A DNA stretch of 64,000 nt from Calonectria ilicicola (GCA_020809705.1 CP085829.1:2232001-2296000), one strand, 5' to 3'; numbered from the stretch's first letter, positions 13,393 through 26,077 are shown. Program-made: numbers and translations. Notes: generated by a model not told the origin, from the sequence alone.

Positions 13393-15660
13393 CTTCCTCG
13401 AGGGTTAGGGGACCAATTGGTTCGGTGCGGGCTGGTCTGGTGCGTTGGGAGTTGTCGGGGGCGGGAGGAGAGGTGATTGAACTCTTCCAGTTCAGGCCAG
13501 CGTCGGTTCGCTGCGGGGGAAGAGGGAGAAATATGTAGTGGGAGGGTTGGCGGGAAGATGCAATGCTCAAGTATTGACTAAATGTGGGGGAGGGGTCGGC
13601 AGAAAAGAAAAACTGGGCAGACCGCCCTCCCTGATATGTATAGCTACATCTCCACCTACCTCTAGTCCCTCGGTCACTGGCTCCCCCGCCGCGTGCAGTT
13701 CTGAGGCTAAAAAGGACATGAATAAACAATAAAATCGTGAATATTTTATACATGATATTTTATAATTACTGACAATTTTTTCTTCTTCTTCATCTTCTAC
13801 TCTTCGTCCCTGAGCATTCTCTGATCCAAAGCAGAAAGATTTTGAGATGCCAGGTGACTGAGTGAAACTTTTTCGCAGCCACTGCCCGGTGTACCTAGGT
13901 ACCCAGGGATGGGAGTCATACCTGCAGGCAAGGGCAGCCGCAGCATCATACAGGTACCGAACCCACTGAGCCCCCGTTGTCGGGCCTCCAATAGCGTCAT
14001 GAAAGTCTTGAAACGCCCCTCTTGCCATTCAGGTGGCGGGCAAAACATGGCTGGTTCTAACGCTCCTTGATATATCTGCTATCAACACAACTTTGTAGGC
14101 AGCATTGTTAGCAGCTGGCACCGAGAAGGTGAAACAAGCTTGTAGAGATGCAACAACAACAACTTGGCTCCCATCATGGCCGGCCTGGGCCACCTAATCT
14201 CCGCGTATGTACTTCGTGGACTGGGGGAGGCAGTATGATGATGTATCCTTGTTTCACTTGGTGTACACCGTAGTTTCCGGATGCCGGTCTGGCTAAAAAT
14301 TTTCGGGCCACACATGCGCATGTGCATTCGCCTTTCTGGCCCAGACTTTTTGCTGACCTTGCGTTGTGTTGCGTTGCAGAGTGGAGTGAAGTGGGCGAAC
14401 TCGTCGAGCATGGATACGCGACCCAGAGTTTTTCGCTCGGCTTCTTCATGTGTTTTTTGCTGTCAAATTAATCCCGAAGCCTTTCTTGCATCATGCAACC
14501 GGAGCTAGCATGCAGCATTCTCTCAATTGAGTATCGCCCAAGCCCGTAGCATGTGCTTTTTGCTCAGAATTAGTTTAACTGATCGAGGGGCCTGGGTCAT
14601 CATCCCGCGGCAGTTCGTCCCTCTCACGAGCTAAGAGCTCTCTCATCCATCTTCTCTCTTCCCGCCGCCACCACCGCGGCATTCCACGAACCCCCATCCC
14701 AAAAGAACCCATTCCTCCGGTCCCCCCATATGCCGTGGGCCGGTTCCATTGAAGCACGAGCATGGGGGCGCACAGTCGGTTAACCAGACCGAGCTAAGTG
14801 CAGATCGGGATGAGGCATTATCAATCAGCTGGCATTATCAATCTCTCGCGCCGCGCAGCATAGTCTGGGGCTACCAGCGTGGGAGCCCACCTCGAAATGA
14901 CGCCAGTGCCAGTGACCCATGAGCTGGACGGACCAGTGATGGGGCCTTGACTGGATCACGACAAGCATTGGCGTTCTCTGCTTCGTACTCTGAGAGCCGC
15001 GAGTGCAGGCTGGTTCCACCAAGGCGACAGCTATCCCGCTCATGGGCGCTTTAGCTTTGCCTGTCATCGGTCCTAATGCCCAGAAGTGGCAACCAGTAGT
15101 CATTAGAAGGAGGCATATATAGGTCCTCGTGTCTGTCTGCGTCTGTACATGCCACGCCCGGTTCTATTTAGGGGTTCACCGTCTCCGTCATGGCCTAATA
15201 TCCCACGGCAGTCCCAAGCCACGGTTCCCAAGTTGGAACTGTCTAGACCCTATTGTTTACTGAACCCCCACACACAAAGACTACACGTCACTTGATTTAA
15301 GAAAAAAAATAAAGGAGGCTGAACCTCGAAAGGAATACATCTCAATTAATCGGGGAACGCCTAACCTCAATCATACATGTGGCCCGGTCTGGCATCTCCA
15401 GGATCAAACGCCGAAAATGCTTCGCCGATGTCTTGGCCTCAACATAGGCCCAGAGAGCCGAGTGGCCTGCATATCATGACCGGGCCTTACGTGAACAAAT
15501 TCCACCGTGCTCAAAAAAAGCATAGTTCCGTTGCAATGATGGCCCGTTGCCAAAAACTTTCCATTTCCCAGGGTCGTAGCTTTGCGATATTCGATGTCGT
15601 CAAGTCTTCATGTGCAAATAATCATGAAGACCGAGTTACCCAAAAACGTTGAGAGAGGTA
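13393..15660. other. intergenic, 2.3 kb
   Basis: Promoter and leader of the kinase gene at the left, and the 3' flank of the synaptobrevin gene at the right. A GGTACC-containing palindrome cluster lies near 13886-13905 (GTACCTAGGTACCC). No gene recognised; the open frames have no protein-like character. Confidence 0.5.
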
Positions 15661-16541
15661 TCAGCGAGTAGCAACAACTGGAATCCACCGTTAGTATTCG
15701 AGGTCCTTATCTTTCTGCTTCTAACTTTTTGATATTTCTACCAAATATAGGCGACGTACCGGCTGGAACAATAATGATAACGAGCAGAATAATGATACCG
15801 ATAATCAAGCACATGCGCATCTTCATGTCCTTCCACCACATCTGCTTGCGAACTCGGTTGGCTCCACGACGGAAACCCTGGGCAGAGACGGCCAAGTTGT
15901 CTGTCTTGTCCTGGAGAGCATCGAGGCGTTCACCACGTTGAGAGACCTTGTTGATGTTATCGCGCATAACACCAACGGTGTCGTCAATTTGCTGGCAATC
16001 TCATGTTAGCACTGGATACCATAATTTTTTCACCATGTCGCTAAACGGAGCCGCGAGTGGATTGCGAGGCGATCGACAATGCGATAATAGGGGGCTGATG
16101 ATGAAAAGCTTGCTTTCCGTAAGCTCGTTCCAGGGGTACGAGCTGCCATTGCTACAGAAACGAGCACAGAGCTGAGCGAGATTGTCGCAAAAAAGATGTC
16201 GAAAACAGCTTTTTGGAGCCCCCGAGTCCCAGTTGAGCCGTCAGTTTGCAATCGCATTGCCCAGGACGGGTCGGAGGCTGGAGTGTCGTCATGTCGTCAT
16301 TTTCATGTGCTCCGCAAGCGTTGGGTGACGACTAAGGTGTCCCCTTCATGCACGCATCGTCATCGGTCGCTTCGCTCCGTCTCGCAAATCCACAGGCACC
16401 TCTGTCGCTCGGGCGACACCAAAAGAATCGGGATAATCGACTTACAGCCTGGAGCGCCTGGGTTCTCGCGTTGCCGCCGCCCTGCTGGCCTTGCTGGCCG
16501 CTGGGGATGTAGGGATCGTAGGGGGCTTCCTGCTCAGGCAT
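15661..16541 (-). CDS. snc1: synaptobrevin / exocytic R-SNARE (Snc1-like)
   Basis: Exons are 16541-16446, 15991-15760 and a 17-base last exon 15677-15661; 114 aa. It is the vesicle R-SNARE that pairs with plasma-membrane Q-SNAREs for exocytosis and endocytic recycling. Residues 1-32 are a Gly/Gln/Pro-rich variable N-terminus. The SNARE helix covers about 33-90 and includes [17 protein letters not shown] with the zero-layer arginine, followed by the basic [10 protein letters not shown] juxtamembrane motif. The tail anchor ([15 protein letters not shown]) ends VVATR. The first intron is unusually long for this window (453 bases) with a GCTAAC branch point near its end. The last exon adds only six codons but restores the typical C-terminus, which supports the join. 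Confidence 0.92.
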
Positions 16542-19500
16542 TTTGGCGGTAGTTGAGGGAGATTCGGAGAGGGGAACGGGGTCGGCGCGTTAGATGTGGA
16601 TCGGTGAGTAAATGGTGGATAGAACGCTGCGTTGGGTCGTGACGGTTTGCGGAAGGGAAAAGGTTGCAGAAACGAGTCTAGATGATGAAAGTGGGAAGTT
16701 GCTGTGAGACGTTGCGTTGGCCAAGGCGAAACAAGCAGGCCAGAGAGGCCAAGGTGGGCTGGCAGCGAGGCGCTGCACGGGGTGACGAGGCACGGAGACG
16801 ACGGAACGGGGGCCCTTGCTGACTGCGGTAGGTGCTACAGTACCGAGAGAGCGCTGTAGTGCAGTGAGCTAATGGGCAGGTATGTCATGGTTCAGCACTA
16901 ATTTCGTCCAAGCCGCCGCCCTTCTCTGTCCACAGGCCCTGGGGGCTGGGTTATTTTTGGTAGATTACAGTGTGGGCCATCATCTGCGAGGCCAAAACCT
17001 GATGTGCATCGACAGGTAATTAGAGCCTGATGGATGCGACACAGCGTTTGCTTCAGGTTCGTGTCTGGATTAATCTCTGCAAAGCACCCGCCCATGGGGT
17101 CTGATCGTTGCCTGCTGGGGCGACGGGCACCAAAAAGAGGGGACTAATGCGAGGCTGGTGACCCTCGTGATGCCTTGTTTTATGCCTCAGGCACGAATTC
17201 CAGGGCAGCCCAAAGGGCAAAAAGGGCAGCAAGGGCAAGCAAGAATGGCAGCAGAGCTGAATGGCATGTGCTGTTTTGCGCTGGGCTGGGCTGGGTGGCT
17301 CGCCCGGCGGCCCGGTTACCTTTCTGCCAGTCTCCAGCTCCAGCCTCCCGGCTCAGCGCCAGCACCAATTGGATGGCTCGGCGCGTGGCTATACAAGATG
17401 GTTTCGCCAAGCTAGCTACGAGTGGCAACTCAAAAGGTGGCTGGCGACGTAATTGACACGTGAGGATGTAACTCCGCAGTCCCCCTCCCTCCGCTCTTCA
17501 GCCACGTCGCCGAACCCTCCGGCGCAGAGTGTACCAAGTGAGTTTGGAACATGTGGCTGAGCACCTGTGTCCCTTGACTTACGTAACCCTCTGTCGAAGG
17601 AATGCCAGTTTATTGGACTCGCTGCACTACATAATCCGGGACAGGAACGAGAACGCAAGGGATGTCTAGTGACAAATGACGATGCATTCACAGGCCCATG
17701 GCGCTTCAAGGTTAAATTTTTCTGGGCCGGGATGGCGCACGCCGATCTGAAGCTGTCGGCTACGCGGCTCAATTACACCCACAAAAGGACAAAATGGATG
17801 GGTGCTGTCATTCCTTTTTCTTCCCCATGGTAGTGGTGGTGCTGTGCCGCAGGGTTGCGCTCGCACATACATACATAGCTCATTGATGATTTGTGATGGC
17901 ACAAACATGTATGGGAGCTTGCATTCGGATGAGCAGGGAAATACGGATGTTTTTGGTTCTCGTGTACGGAAAATGACCAAAGCATTACGAGCTGTGCACG
18001 CCCCAGTGGACGGATCAACTCGTGTGATTGGGCACCCACCCCCTGGGAAGAGGAACCGCAAGTCAAGTGTGTGCTGCCCCTCAGCCGTTTGCTACTCATC
18101 GCCTAGTTCGGACAGACGGGACGGATGTGCGCAGTTTGTGATGTGTGAACTTTTGTGACCAGCTGCCGCATCGCCCGAGATCAGGAACAAGCTGCGGTAA
18201 CCATCAAGCTTGAAAATTAGTGTCAGGGCAGAGTTTGGGTGAGAGACACGCAGGCGGTTGTGGTACCGCGTGTGTGAGCCATTAGCGTTTGACCACGCTC
18301 GATGTTTCGGCTGGCATGATATGCTTCAATTAAAAAAGAGACGAGGACGTCGATATTTGTACCAGAACAGCCTGGTTTTGCTCCGGAAATAGACGCCGTC
18401 GAACAAGGACCAAGAATAAAGCTCTCAACGATGTCGGTTGCAACCGAGTCCGGCCGGTATCCGGTGTTTGGGTATGGATACTGGGCCAAAACAGGCAAAG
18501 CCCAGGCTCCCCCGCCCAGCGCCTTGGGTTCAAGGTTAACTTAACCGGCTTCTCCTCATCTCAGGACGGTTTCGGCGAGTCTAGGCCAAGTCCTTTCATG
18601 CGCCCTTGGAACTGGCGATGCTGACTGTGCGTTGTCCGCTGAACTGACCTGGTTTTAGCTGCATTACCGTGGTCTCGAGCTACCTGCTCTGGAACATTGT
18701 CTCGCGGCGGAAACACAGCGGGCTTTTCGCTTGTGTCCGTCCGTCAGGTTCATGGATATGACTTGTCCTGTGGTAGTGGTGGCTTGAAGTGCCGTGTTTC
18801 TCGATGCGACACTGGTTATTGAGAAAAAAGAAAGAACAGGCACACTAGGGCGCCTCAATTCCCTTTTTCTTCTTTTTTATCCCCGTGTAGGCTGCTGCTT
18901 GTTGGCCCCCTCTACGTCACTGTGCTCGGTCGGCTGAGAAGAAAAAAACGAGGTAATGGATGACCCCAGGCGCTCAAAATGGGTCTTTGGACAGAGCTGG
19001 CCAGTCTCGTCAGCCCATGTCATCCTTCGTCTCTGCACAGCTGTCGGCCGCCCCGCCACGCTTGGATTTGAAACCTCGCAGCTCGCCTGGTTCGGTTGGG
19101 TTGTTTCTCCCTCGTCCAGTCCCATAGAAGGTCTCTCTGAGCTTCTGAGTCGTGGGTCTCGATTCAGCAATTTAGCCCGACCGAGTTAGCACATACCCAC
19201 CCGCACCCAGAGAGCCATGGCCCGGGCAGCCCTATGGACCCGTATCGGCTCCGTATATGGGGTTCTGCGCTCGGAACTTTGCTCGTATTCAGCTTGTCTG
19301 TTTTCATTCTCGGGGCCGGGAACAGTAGGATATTGAGTGCTCGCTCTCGCTAGGAGGGGACATGTTGGTGGTAAGCTGAGTCTTGTTGTCATCGACCCCG
19401 ACTCCTTGTCCTCCCCTCGTCGATCAATTCCATCCCACTGTTGCAGTTGAGTATTTGCCGACTGCTGTATGACGGCATCAAAGGCGCACACAGCACAGCA

Positions 19501-20207
19501 CAACACAGCACACAGTAGCTTAGACGATAGCTCGGAGCTCACTGCTTGGAGCTAGCCCGGCGTGATACGCATGTACTTTCCGCAGTCAGCCAGGCACAGA
19601 GATGCGTCTTGGACGCGGCATGTTTAGCCCCAAAGCCCCAAAAGCCCATGTTCCCACCACCATCTGACATGAGTGGGCTTGTAAAACGGCCTAGATTCAG
19701 CTTGGTCTATGGGTCCCAAGACCCCCAACGAGCAATGGGCTTTTTTTACTTTTGATCTGCTGTCTGTCTAATATCGGGGTGGGCATGACATGGTACGGGA
19801 CTAACAGACGAGGTTCAACAACACGAACCATACCCAATCCCGCCCACACACCTCATTCTCTCACGCCCCCCGTCCATCCTCTTTTCTTCCTATTTCGTCC
19901 ACTGTCGTCCCTTCTTTTACTTCCCTTCTCTCTTCCGTTCCCGTCCTCTTTCTAGCTCCCGTTTCTCCTCAATAGCTCCCAGCGCCAGAAATTTTGTGTG
20001 TGGTGTTCATCCATCCCGTCCAAGCTCTGTCGCCAGCCGAGCTCTTGTCATCTTGTTCCCCTCACGACACATTCCGCCTGCAGATTCTCGCCTCCGCCTC
20101 CGCCTCTTTGGCCCTCCGCTTACATTCTTCTCAACACCCGATTCCATGCCGGTCAATGCGCCTCTTCGTATCTGAGCTCATCGACGACGCTCAGCCAAAC
20201 CATCGCC
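16542..20207. other. intergenic, 3.7 kb
   Basis: No gene recognised. The last 350 bases before 20208 are strongly pyrimidine-rich (CT tracts, 19855-20100), the usual look of a fungal promoter and 5' leader, and belong to the GH76 gene. Confidence 0.5.
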
Positions 20208-22500
20208 ATGCTCCCAACGTGGAGATCAGAGCTAAGGCTCGGGTTCGGTGGGCTCGTAGCATCCATTCTGCTCTCCCTAAACGCTTTTGCCACCGCCTAT
20301 GAACTCGACCCCAACTCAACCAGTATGCTTAAAATTATTTTTAACTCGCTTACAGCGGGCAATGCTGATGTTCAATCATCATTTTTGTAGGCTCGATTAA
20401 ATCAATCGCCAAGGATATGGCCACCGACATGTTGTCGTTTTATCACGGTGATGAGTACGGTGGTACACCTGGACTACTTCCCGATCCATACTACTGTACG
20501 GTACCATTTGTGTTTCCTATCTCGACAGCGCTCCGTCCATTAGTTTTCGGTTCTAATCATTTAAATAGGGTGGGAGGCCGGGGCCATGATGGGGGCGCTA
20601 ATTGGTATGTCAGAACTTTGGTCGGAACTATCAACCAGTTTAGATCCATTGTTAACGTGACCTAGAATATTGGAAGTACACTGGCGATGAGCAATTTGTC
20701 AACCTCACCAAACAGGCTCTTCTTTTCCAGGTCGGCGACCACAACGACTACATGCCCATTAACCAAACCAGAACCGAAGGAAACGATGACCAAGGATTTT
20801 GGGGCTTGGCCGTCATGTCAGCTGCTGAATACAACTTTCCCCATCCAAACGAGGATCAACCACAATGGCTTGCATTGGCGCAAGCAGTTTTCAACACACA
20901 GGCTGCGCGGTGGGACACCGAGCACTGCGGCGGCGGCTTGCGATGGCAGATTTTCACATGGAACAACGGCTACAATTACAAAAATTCCATTTCACAGGCA
21001 TGTTTCTTTGCGCTCGGTGCCCGGCTCGCTCTCTTCACTGGAAACGAAACATATGGCGATTGGGCAAACAAGACATGGAGCTGGATGGAAAAGATTGAAT
21101 TCATCAACACGACGAGTTGGGCCGTCTACGACGGTGCCCACATCGAAACCGGCTGTACTAACATCGTCCCTTATCAATTCTCGTACAACGCAGGCGGAAT
21201 GATTCTTGGTGCGGCAGCCATGTACAACTGGACCGAGAGCCAACTTTGGAAAGACCGCCTTGACAATCTCCTTGAGGGCGTCAAGGTCTTTTTCACGGGC
21301 CCAGAAAGGAATCTGATGACCGAAGTCGCCTGCGAGCCTGTTAATCTATGCAACAACGATCAACAGTCTTTCAAAGCGTATCTCAGTCGATGGCTCGCCA
21401 TTACTACTCAATGGGCCCCGCATACCCGGAGCACAATCTTACCGCTACTACGGGCATCCGCTGTCGCCGCCGCGAAGCAGTGTGTGGGGGGTGACAACAA
21501 GCGGATGTGTGGTCTAGTTTGGAACAAGGATAAATACGACGGCTCCACTGGTGTGGGACAGCAAATGGCTGCTATGGAGGTTACGCTGTCATGCATGATT
21601 CAGGATCGATCTGCCCCTCTGACAAAAGATACTGGAGGCACGAGCAAAGGTGACCCCGGTGCCGGTTCTGAGGACATCGGTCGCACCGTGCCCGAGCGCA
21701 ACTGGAAACCGATCACTGCGGGCGATAAAGCGGGGGCTGCCATCCTGACAGCGCTTGTTATCGGCGTCTTTATCTCCGCCCTTATATGGATATTTATTGA
21801 CGAGACTTCGGAGAAGACTACGATTCAGCAATTCCACGACTTTAGGACTTTGGCAGCAGCCACTGCATTAGCTGCTGCTTCTGGTGGCGCCGCCACTGTG
21901 CTGCATCAGAAGAGGGAAGCGGTGAATACGAATGAAAAGCCCGAGGGGCTACCTCACTCCCAGAACAATAGCACACTACCGAGTCGCGATGGAGAAGTCG
22001 CTGGCCTCCCTCCAGTATTGGTTTCTAGTATCCACAACCAAGAACCCAAGGCTCCTCGTCGGGTTTCGAGCATGCCGATTGGATGGCCGCATAACCCTTC
22101 GATAAGAGGGGGTAGCACGCCTGACCCCGATGGGATCTACCCTATATCTAGACGCCATCCCTATAACGATCTACTCACCGATCAGAAGTGGTCAAATCCT
22201 TCTCCAGGCGAACTGAGTTCAACGGAAGAGGATACTACGCCCGACAGTTTATCTATTGCTGAAAAACCAAGTGTCGTTGCTGGAACGACAAAGAGCGCTA
22301 TAGGAGGAGAGGATCTCGTCCAGAAGACTACGGATATCGGACAAACCAACGAGACCAGCATTCTCCCAGCAGAAAGTGCAAAGAACTCAGTGAGCCACAC
22401 AAATTCAGTGAGATCTACAAGAACATCGAGAAAAAGCACAGACAATCCCACATACAGTTGGCTACCCAGAAGCAGCCACTCAGCTAGCGGGCCAACATGA
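20208..22500 (+). CDS. GH76 Dfg5/Dcw1-family cell-wall protein with transmembrane anchor
   Basis: Exons are 20208-20322, 20391-20495, 20569-20604 (36 bases) and 20666-22500; 696 aa. Family members are mannan endo-1,6-alpha-mannosidases or transglycosidases thought to attach GPI proteins to the wall glucan. A signal peptide (LGFGGLVASILLSLNAFATA) is followed by the GH76 domain. Exons 2-4 join into DPYYWWEAGAMMGALIEYW, characteristic of the family. NDDQGFWG at about 125-132 carries the paired catalytic aspartates. Cysteines and many N-glycosylation sequons fit a secreted fold. Instead of a GPI signal, a transmembrane segment (about 441-463) leads into a roughly 230-residue Ser/Pro-rich cytosolic tail, unlike yeast Dcw1. 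Start chosen at CGCCATGCT; earlier frames lack the signal peptide. Confidence 0.9.
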
Positions 22501-23132
22501 CGATCTTCTTGATCTCAAACGTTGCTCCACGAGTGTGAAAACCAGACAAACTCGAAAATGGGATCTATGACCGACTTGGATTCGAAACGTACGAATTAAG
22601 AAACGACAAATACTGGGAAAAACCATATATACACCAAATTTGGCATTTTATGATGGGAATTTAAGGATATTACACATAATTTGGAAGTTATTGGCGTTGG
22701 GATTGCATGCTGCCTGGGTCTAATGGGAATGAGGCACACGGATTGGAAAACAATGATTTTGGGATTCATTAATGAGGAACTGGTGCGGCATTGACGACTT
22801 TTTGCTACGAAATTTGTGGCCGTTTTGTATGGTCCTGATATTATTCAGATACCCAGCGGAATTTGTTGGTCTGATGATTCTTTGGCTTATGTTTTGGTTA
22901 GGAGAGAAGCAATAGCTTTTCAGGTGATACGATATTGTATGAGGATAACGAACAATTGAATCGGATTGAATCGGCTCTAAAAAAAAACATTTCCTTGGAG
23001 ATAAGTGCTCAGTGAAACAAATGGTTTAGAACTCAACGTGACATGAAGCCCCTCTTCCAAAGTTGAACGGCGTTGGTGGGGGTGGACTCTGGATCTCCGC
23101 AACGACGCTGTGGCCGCAACCCAAATACAAAA
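22501..23132. other. convergent 3' flanks, 0.6 kb
   Basis: AT-richer spacer between the convergent GH76 and NmrA-like genes. No frame or motif of note beyond poly(A)-signal-like AT stretches. Confidence 0.5.
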
Positions 23133-24059
23133 TTATGCCACTTTGTTGTAAGTTGCATCCAATTGCTGCTTTTCTCGCTTGAGAAAGCCCTCGAAGGTGC
23201 TCAAAGGAACCCCCAATTTTTTGACCTCGTCAAGGTTGACGGATTTGGCCATTTCCCTCATAGCAAGCTGCCCTTCAATGAACGGATTTGTTGCCTTCTG
23301 AACTTGGATTTCGTCGTCTGTCAAGAAAACGGCTTTAAATTCCCTGCCCGCCGCCTTAGACAGAAGCTCCATTAGCTGATTGGGATTCAGCAGTTCATCA
23401 GCGTAGGTGACGATTTTGCCGTTGAAGCGCTCTGGTTCCAGGATTGCTGCGCTGCTGATGCGCCCAATGGTTTCGGGATCTGTCATCGGAAGCACCGTCT
23501 CAGGAAGGAGCGCCGAAGTCCACACGCCCTGCTCCACCAGGCCAGGATACATACGAACAAAAGGCTGGAAAAAGTTGACCATGAAGTTGCCGGGGCGAAG
23601 AATTGTCCACTTTTCGTAGCCGGCGCTTTTAACCTGGCGCTCGATAGATGCCTTGGAGCGTAGGGTAGTGGCGACCAGGCCCTGTGGGTTAAGGCATGTC
23701 ATTCTTTCAGCTTCGTCGACACGGAAGCCGCTAGAGTAGACAATATGCTTGGTCTTGGCTGCTCTACCAGCCTCGAGAATGCTCGTGGACCAGCGGGCAT
23801 CGGCGGTGAGGTCCTGGAAGTCGGGCATAAAATTCATGAAGATGGCGTTGCAGCCCTTGATTGCTTCTGTGAGGGCCTCCTTGTTGTCGTAATCGCCAGG
23901 CCAGAGCTGTACTCCGATAGACTCTAAAGCCTTGGCTTTGTCGGAGGATGCATCTCTAGCTAGAGCATGAATCTCAATATCTTTTACCCGAAGTTGGCGA
24001 GCAAGAGCACCGCCTTGAGTGCCTGTGGCGCCGCAAACAAATACTTTCAAGTTGGACAT
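23133..24059 (-). CDS. NmrA-like NAD(P)-binding protein
   Basis: Single exon, 308 aa. The N-terminus carries the Rossmann motif GATGTQG (residues 10-16, GxxGxxG), then an atypical SDR fold of the NmrA/HSCARG kind. No clear YxxxK catalytic pair is visible (a YSSGF segment stands in its place), so a redox-sensing or regulatory role, or weak reductase activity, is inferred rather than classical dehydrogenase action. It ends with a helical region rich in charged residues. It is transcribed divergently from the Zn2Cys6 regulator 411 bases away, so the two may share control. Substrate and target are unknown. Confidence 0.85.
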   Translation of the reverse strand: MSNLKVFVCGATGTQGGALARQLRVKDIEIHALARDASSDKAKALESIGVQLWPGDYDNKEALTEAIKGCNAIFMNFMPDFQDLTADARWSTSILEAGRAAKTKHIVYSSGFRVDEAERMTCLNPQGLVATTLRSKASIERQVKSAGYEKWTILRPGNFMVNFFQPFVRMYPGLVEQGVWTSALLPETVLPMTDPETIGRISSAAILEPERFNGKIVTYADELLNPNQLMELLSKAAGREFKAVFLTDDEIQVQKATNPFIEGQLAMREMAKSVNLDEVKKLGVPLSTFEGFLKREKQQLDATYNKVA

Positions 24060-24470
24060 TGTTGGTATGGAGAGGTTGGCAATGAGACTGTGACTGTGAT
24101 GCTGCTATTGTCATGGTTTGCAGCAACATTTTAAACCCAGACATAGTATAAGATGATCGCTTCGATGAATTCACCGCTCAAAGAATCTTGACAAATTCTT
24201 TATTTTGCTTCTGCTGCTGTTGTTGTTGCCTATACAGCGGGAACCGATCACGAGAGTAATCGGCATTCCGCCGGGCGGAGTTCCGCTTACGCTCCACATT
24301 ACCGGCGCTCACCTTCTGTGGGCCTCCTCTTCCACTTCATCGCTTCATCTGCCACGCTGCATCAATCACCCAGCGACATCGGATTTCCGCCATCCCATTT
24401 CTGCTTTTACAAACTCACATGCGTCAAATATTTCCCTGAACGGTAGATTAGTAATTCTCCGCTCCGCACC
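24060..24470. promoter_or_regulatory. shared promoter region of the NmrA-like and Zn2Cys6 genes
   Basis: 411 bases separate two divergent start codons. At 24268-24278 it contains CCGCCGGGCGG, a CCG and a CGG half-site spaced by five bases, which is the kind of inverted CGG pair bound by Zn2Cys6 dimers. Autoregulation by the neighbouring factor is only a hypothesis. Confidence 0.45.
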
Positions 24471-25743
24471 ATGTCGCTCACTGCGCGGGAACGTCGAAAC
24501 CCTCCGCCGCGGCGGAAGTCGTGCGCCGCCTGCACCAAGGCCAAGCGCCGCTGTGACATGGCCCTCCCGGCATGCCAGCGATGTTCTTACAGAAGCATCT
24601 CCTGCATCTACCCGTCACGCTCGATACGCAGCTCGCTGCCCGCGGTCTCGCAAGTGCATCCTGAAACGATGCCAGGGCTTCTGATTGAAGATTCATCGGG
24701 CTCATCACCGTGTACCCAGGTCGAAGGCCTGGCTGAGGACTTTAGCTCGATAGATGCTGATCTGGATACTGGGTTTACTGATTTGGATGCTTTCGATCTT
24801 CCCCTTGATGATAATAGCCTGGGACTCATTCAACAGTCGACCACGGTGGCTCCTCCATCAACCAAAGAGTTTGGCACTCTTCCAGAAGTTGTTTCAAACA
24901 GACTGCAGTGGGGTATCGACGAAATAAAAAAAGCGCCGACTATGATGGTACTGGAGACTCAAACACCTTGGTGCCATCCTCTGGTGTACAAAGACGGGAT
25001 GCCTCGCTCCATCCAGGGTAAGCGCTTCGCCTGTGACTAAAAATGCTGATCTAACTCAGAATCCAGATGCTCATGCATGTTGTGCTTTATACATGGCAAA
25101 GAATCGTGCCAACTCTCCCGTAATCTTCCGCAGTATCGAATCCCGAGTCAATGACCTTCTTTGCTCCCCTTCCCCAAATACACCATTGGAATCCCTTGCT
25201 CATACTCAATCCCTTCTTCTCTATCAGATAATTCGTTTATTTGATGGGGACATTGGGGCGCGCGCTGCGGCAGAACGCGATAATTCTGCCGTGGAAACTT
25301 CCGCCATCATGCTGTACTCACACGCCAAGTTTGAACACCATCAAACTAGAGAGTTGCCCTTGTTTCCAATTGCACCAACCAAGACCTTCTGGAATGAATG
25401 GATCTTGAATGAATCAATCCGCCGCACCCTAATTCTCACCTTCTTTTTCCTACAGGCATACCGGATCATGACATATCAAAAGGGATTGCATTGTGATGGG
25501 AAACTCGGGCTGTGCCACTCATGGACCATTTCAAGACATCTGTGGGAGGCACAGTCACCGTTAATGTTTGCAGAAGCATGGAAGAACAAGAACCATTTTG
25601 TTGTGTCGAATGCGATTTTCGACGAGGTACTTCAAGAAGCAATGGCAGATGATGTTGACAAGTTTGGAAGGATATTCATCACATCGTTGATGGGGTTAGA
25701 TGAGGCAGAAGGATGGTTCGCAAGCCGGGGTGGGAACCTTTGA
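24471..25743 (+). CDS. Zn2Cys6 transcription factor
   Basis: Exons are 24471-25017 and 25067-25743; 407 aa. The binuclear zinc cluster is complete: Cys18, 21, 28, 35, 38 and 45 in CX2CX6CX6CX2CX6C spacing, with the usual basic residues (TKAKRR) in the first loop. An acidic linker (about 75-115) could act in activation. The second exon is helical and lacks an obvious full fungal_trans domain. It resembles the C-terminal part of short secondary-metabolism regulators of the AflR kind, but I cannot assign a family. Of two AG choices at the intron end, only the one at 25065-25066 keeps the long downstream frame open (Gln-Asp junction). The target genes may include the divergent NmrA-like gene. Confidence 0.85.
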
Positions 25744-25984
25744 GCACATAGCAATTAAATATGTGGGCTACCAAAGCTGTTGCTATAGATGGGCAACATG
25801 ACGGTTGAAGTCAATACTGAAGCATTGCATCTTCCACTAATTCTCTTGCTACACCTTTCTCCTTTCAATCGTCACCCCTACGCGTCCAAGATAGGGCTGA
25901 GGCTGCTAGCAGGCCGGGGGTAGCGTCCTGTCACCTGCGTGAGGCTTCTCTAGTGAATCTTGCACTCACATCGCCGTCAAATCA

Positions 25985-26077
25985 GCGGGTTTAGCTCAGT
26001 TGGGAGAGCGTCAGACTGAAGTCAAACTTCGGGAATTCGATATCTGAAGGTCGTGTGTTCGATCCACACAAACCGCA
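25985..26077 (+). tRNA. tRNA-Phe(GAA) with 20-base intron
   Basis: Halves are 25985-26021 and 26042-26077, with an intron at 26022-26041 directly after position 37, the canonical place. The D arm (GCTCAGTTGGGAGAGC), anticodon loop CTGAAGA, T loop TTCGATC with T-stem GTGTG/CACAC, and box A and B promoters are all present. The intron contains CTTC, able to pair with the GAAG of the anticodon loop as in other introns cut by the tRNA endonuclease. In the acceptor stem position 5 (G) faces position 68 (A), a mismatch. A TTTTT Pol III terminator lies at 26088-26092. Confidence 0.95.

Noticed and set aside
13567..14048. 153-codon minus-strand frame upstream of the acetylglutamate kinase
   Set aside because: No recognisable domain; lies in promoter-like sequence and lacks a plausible start context.
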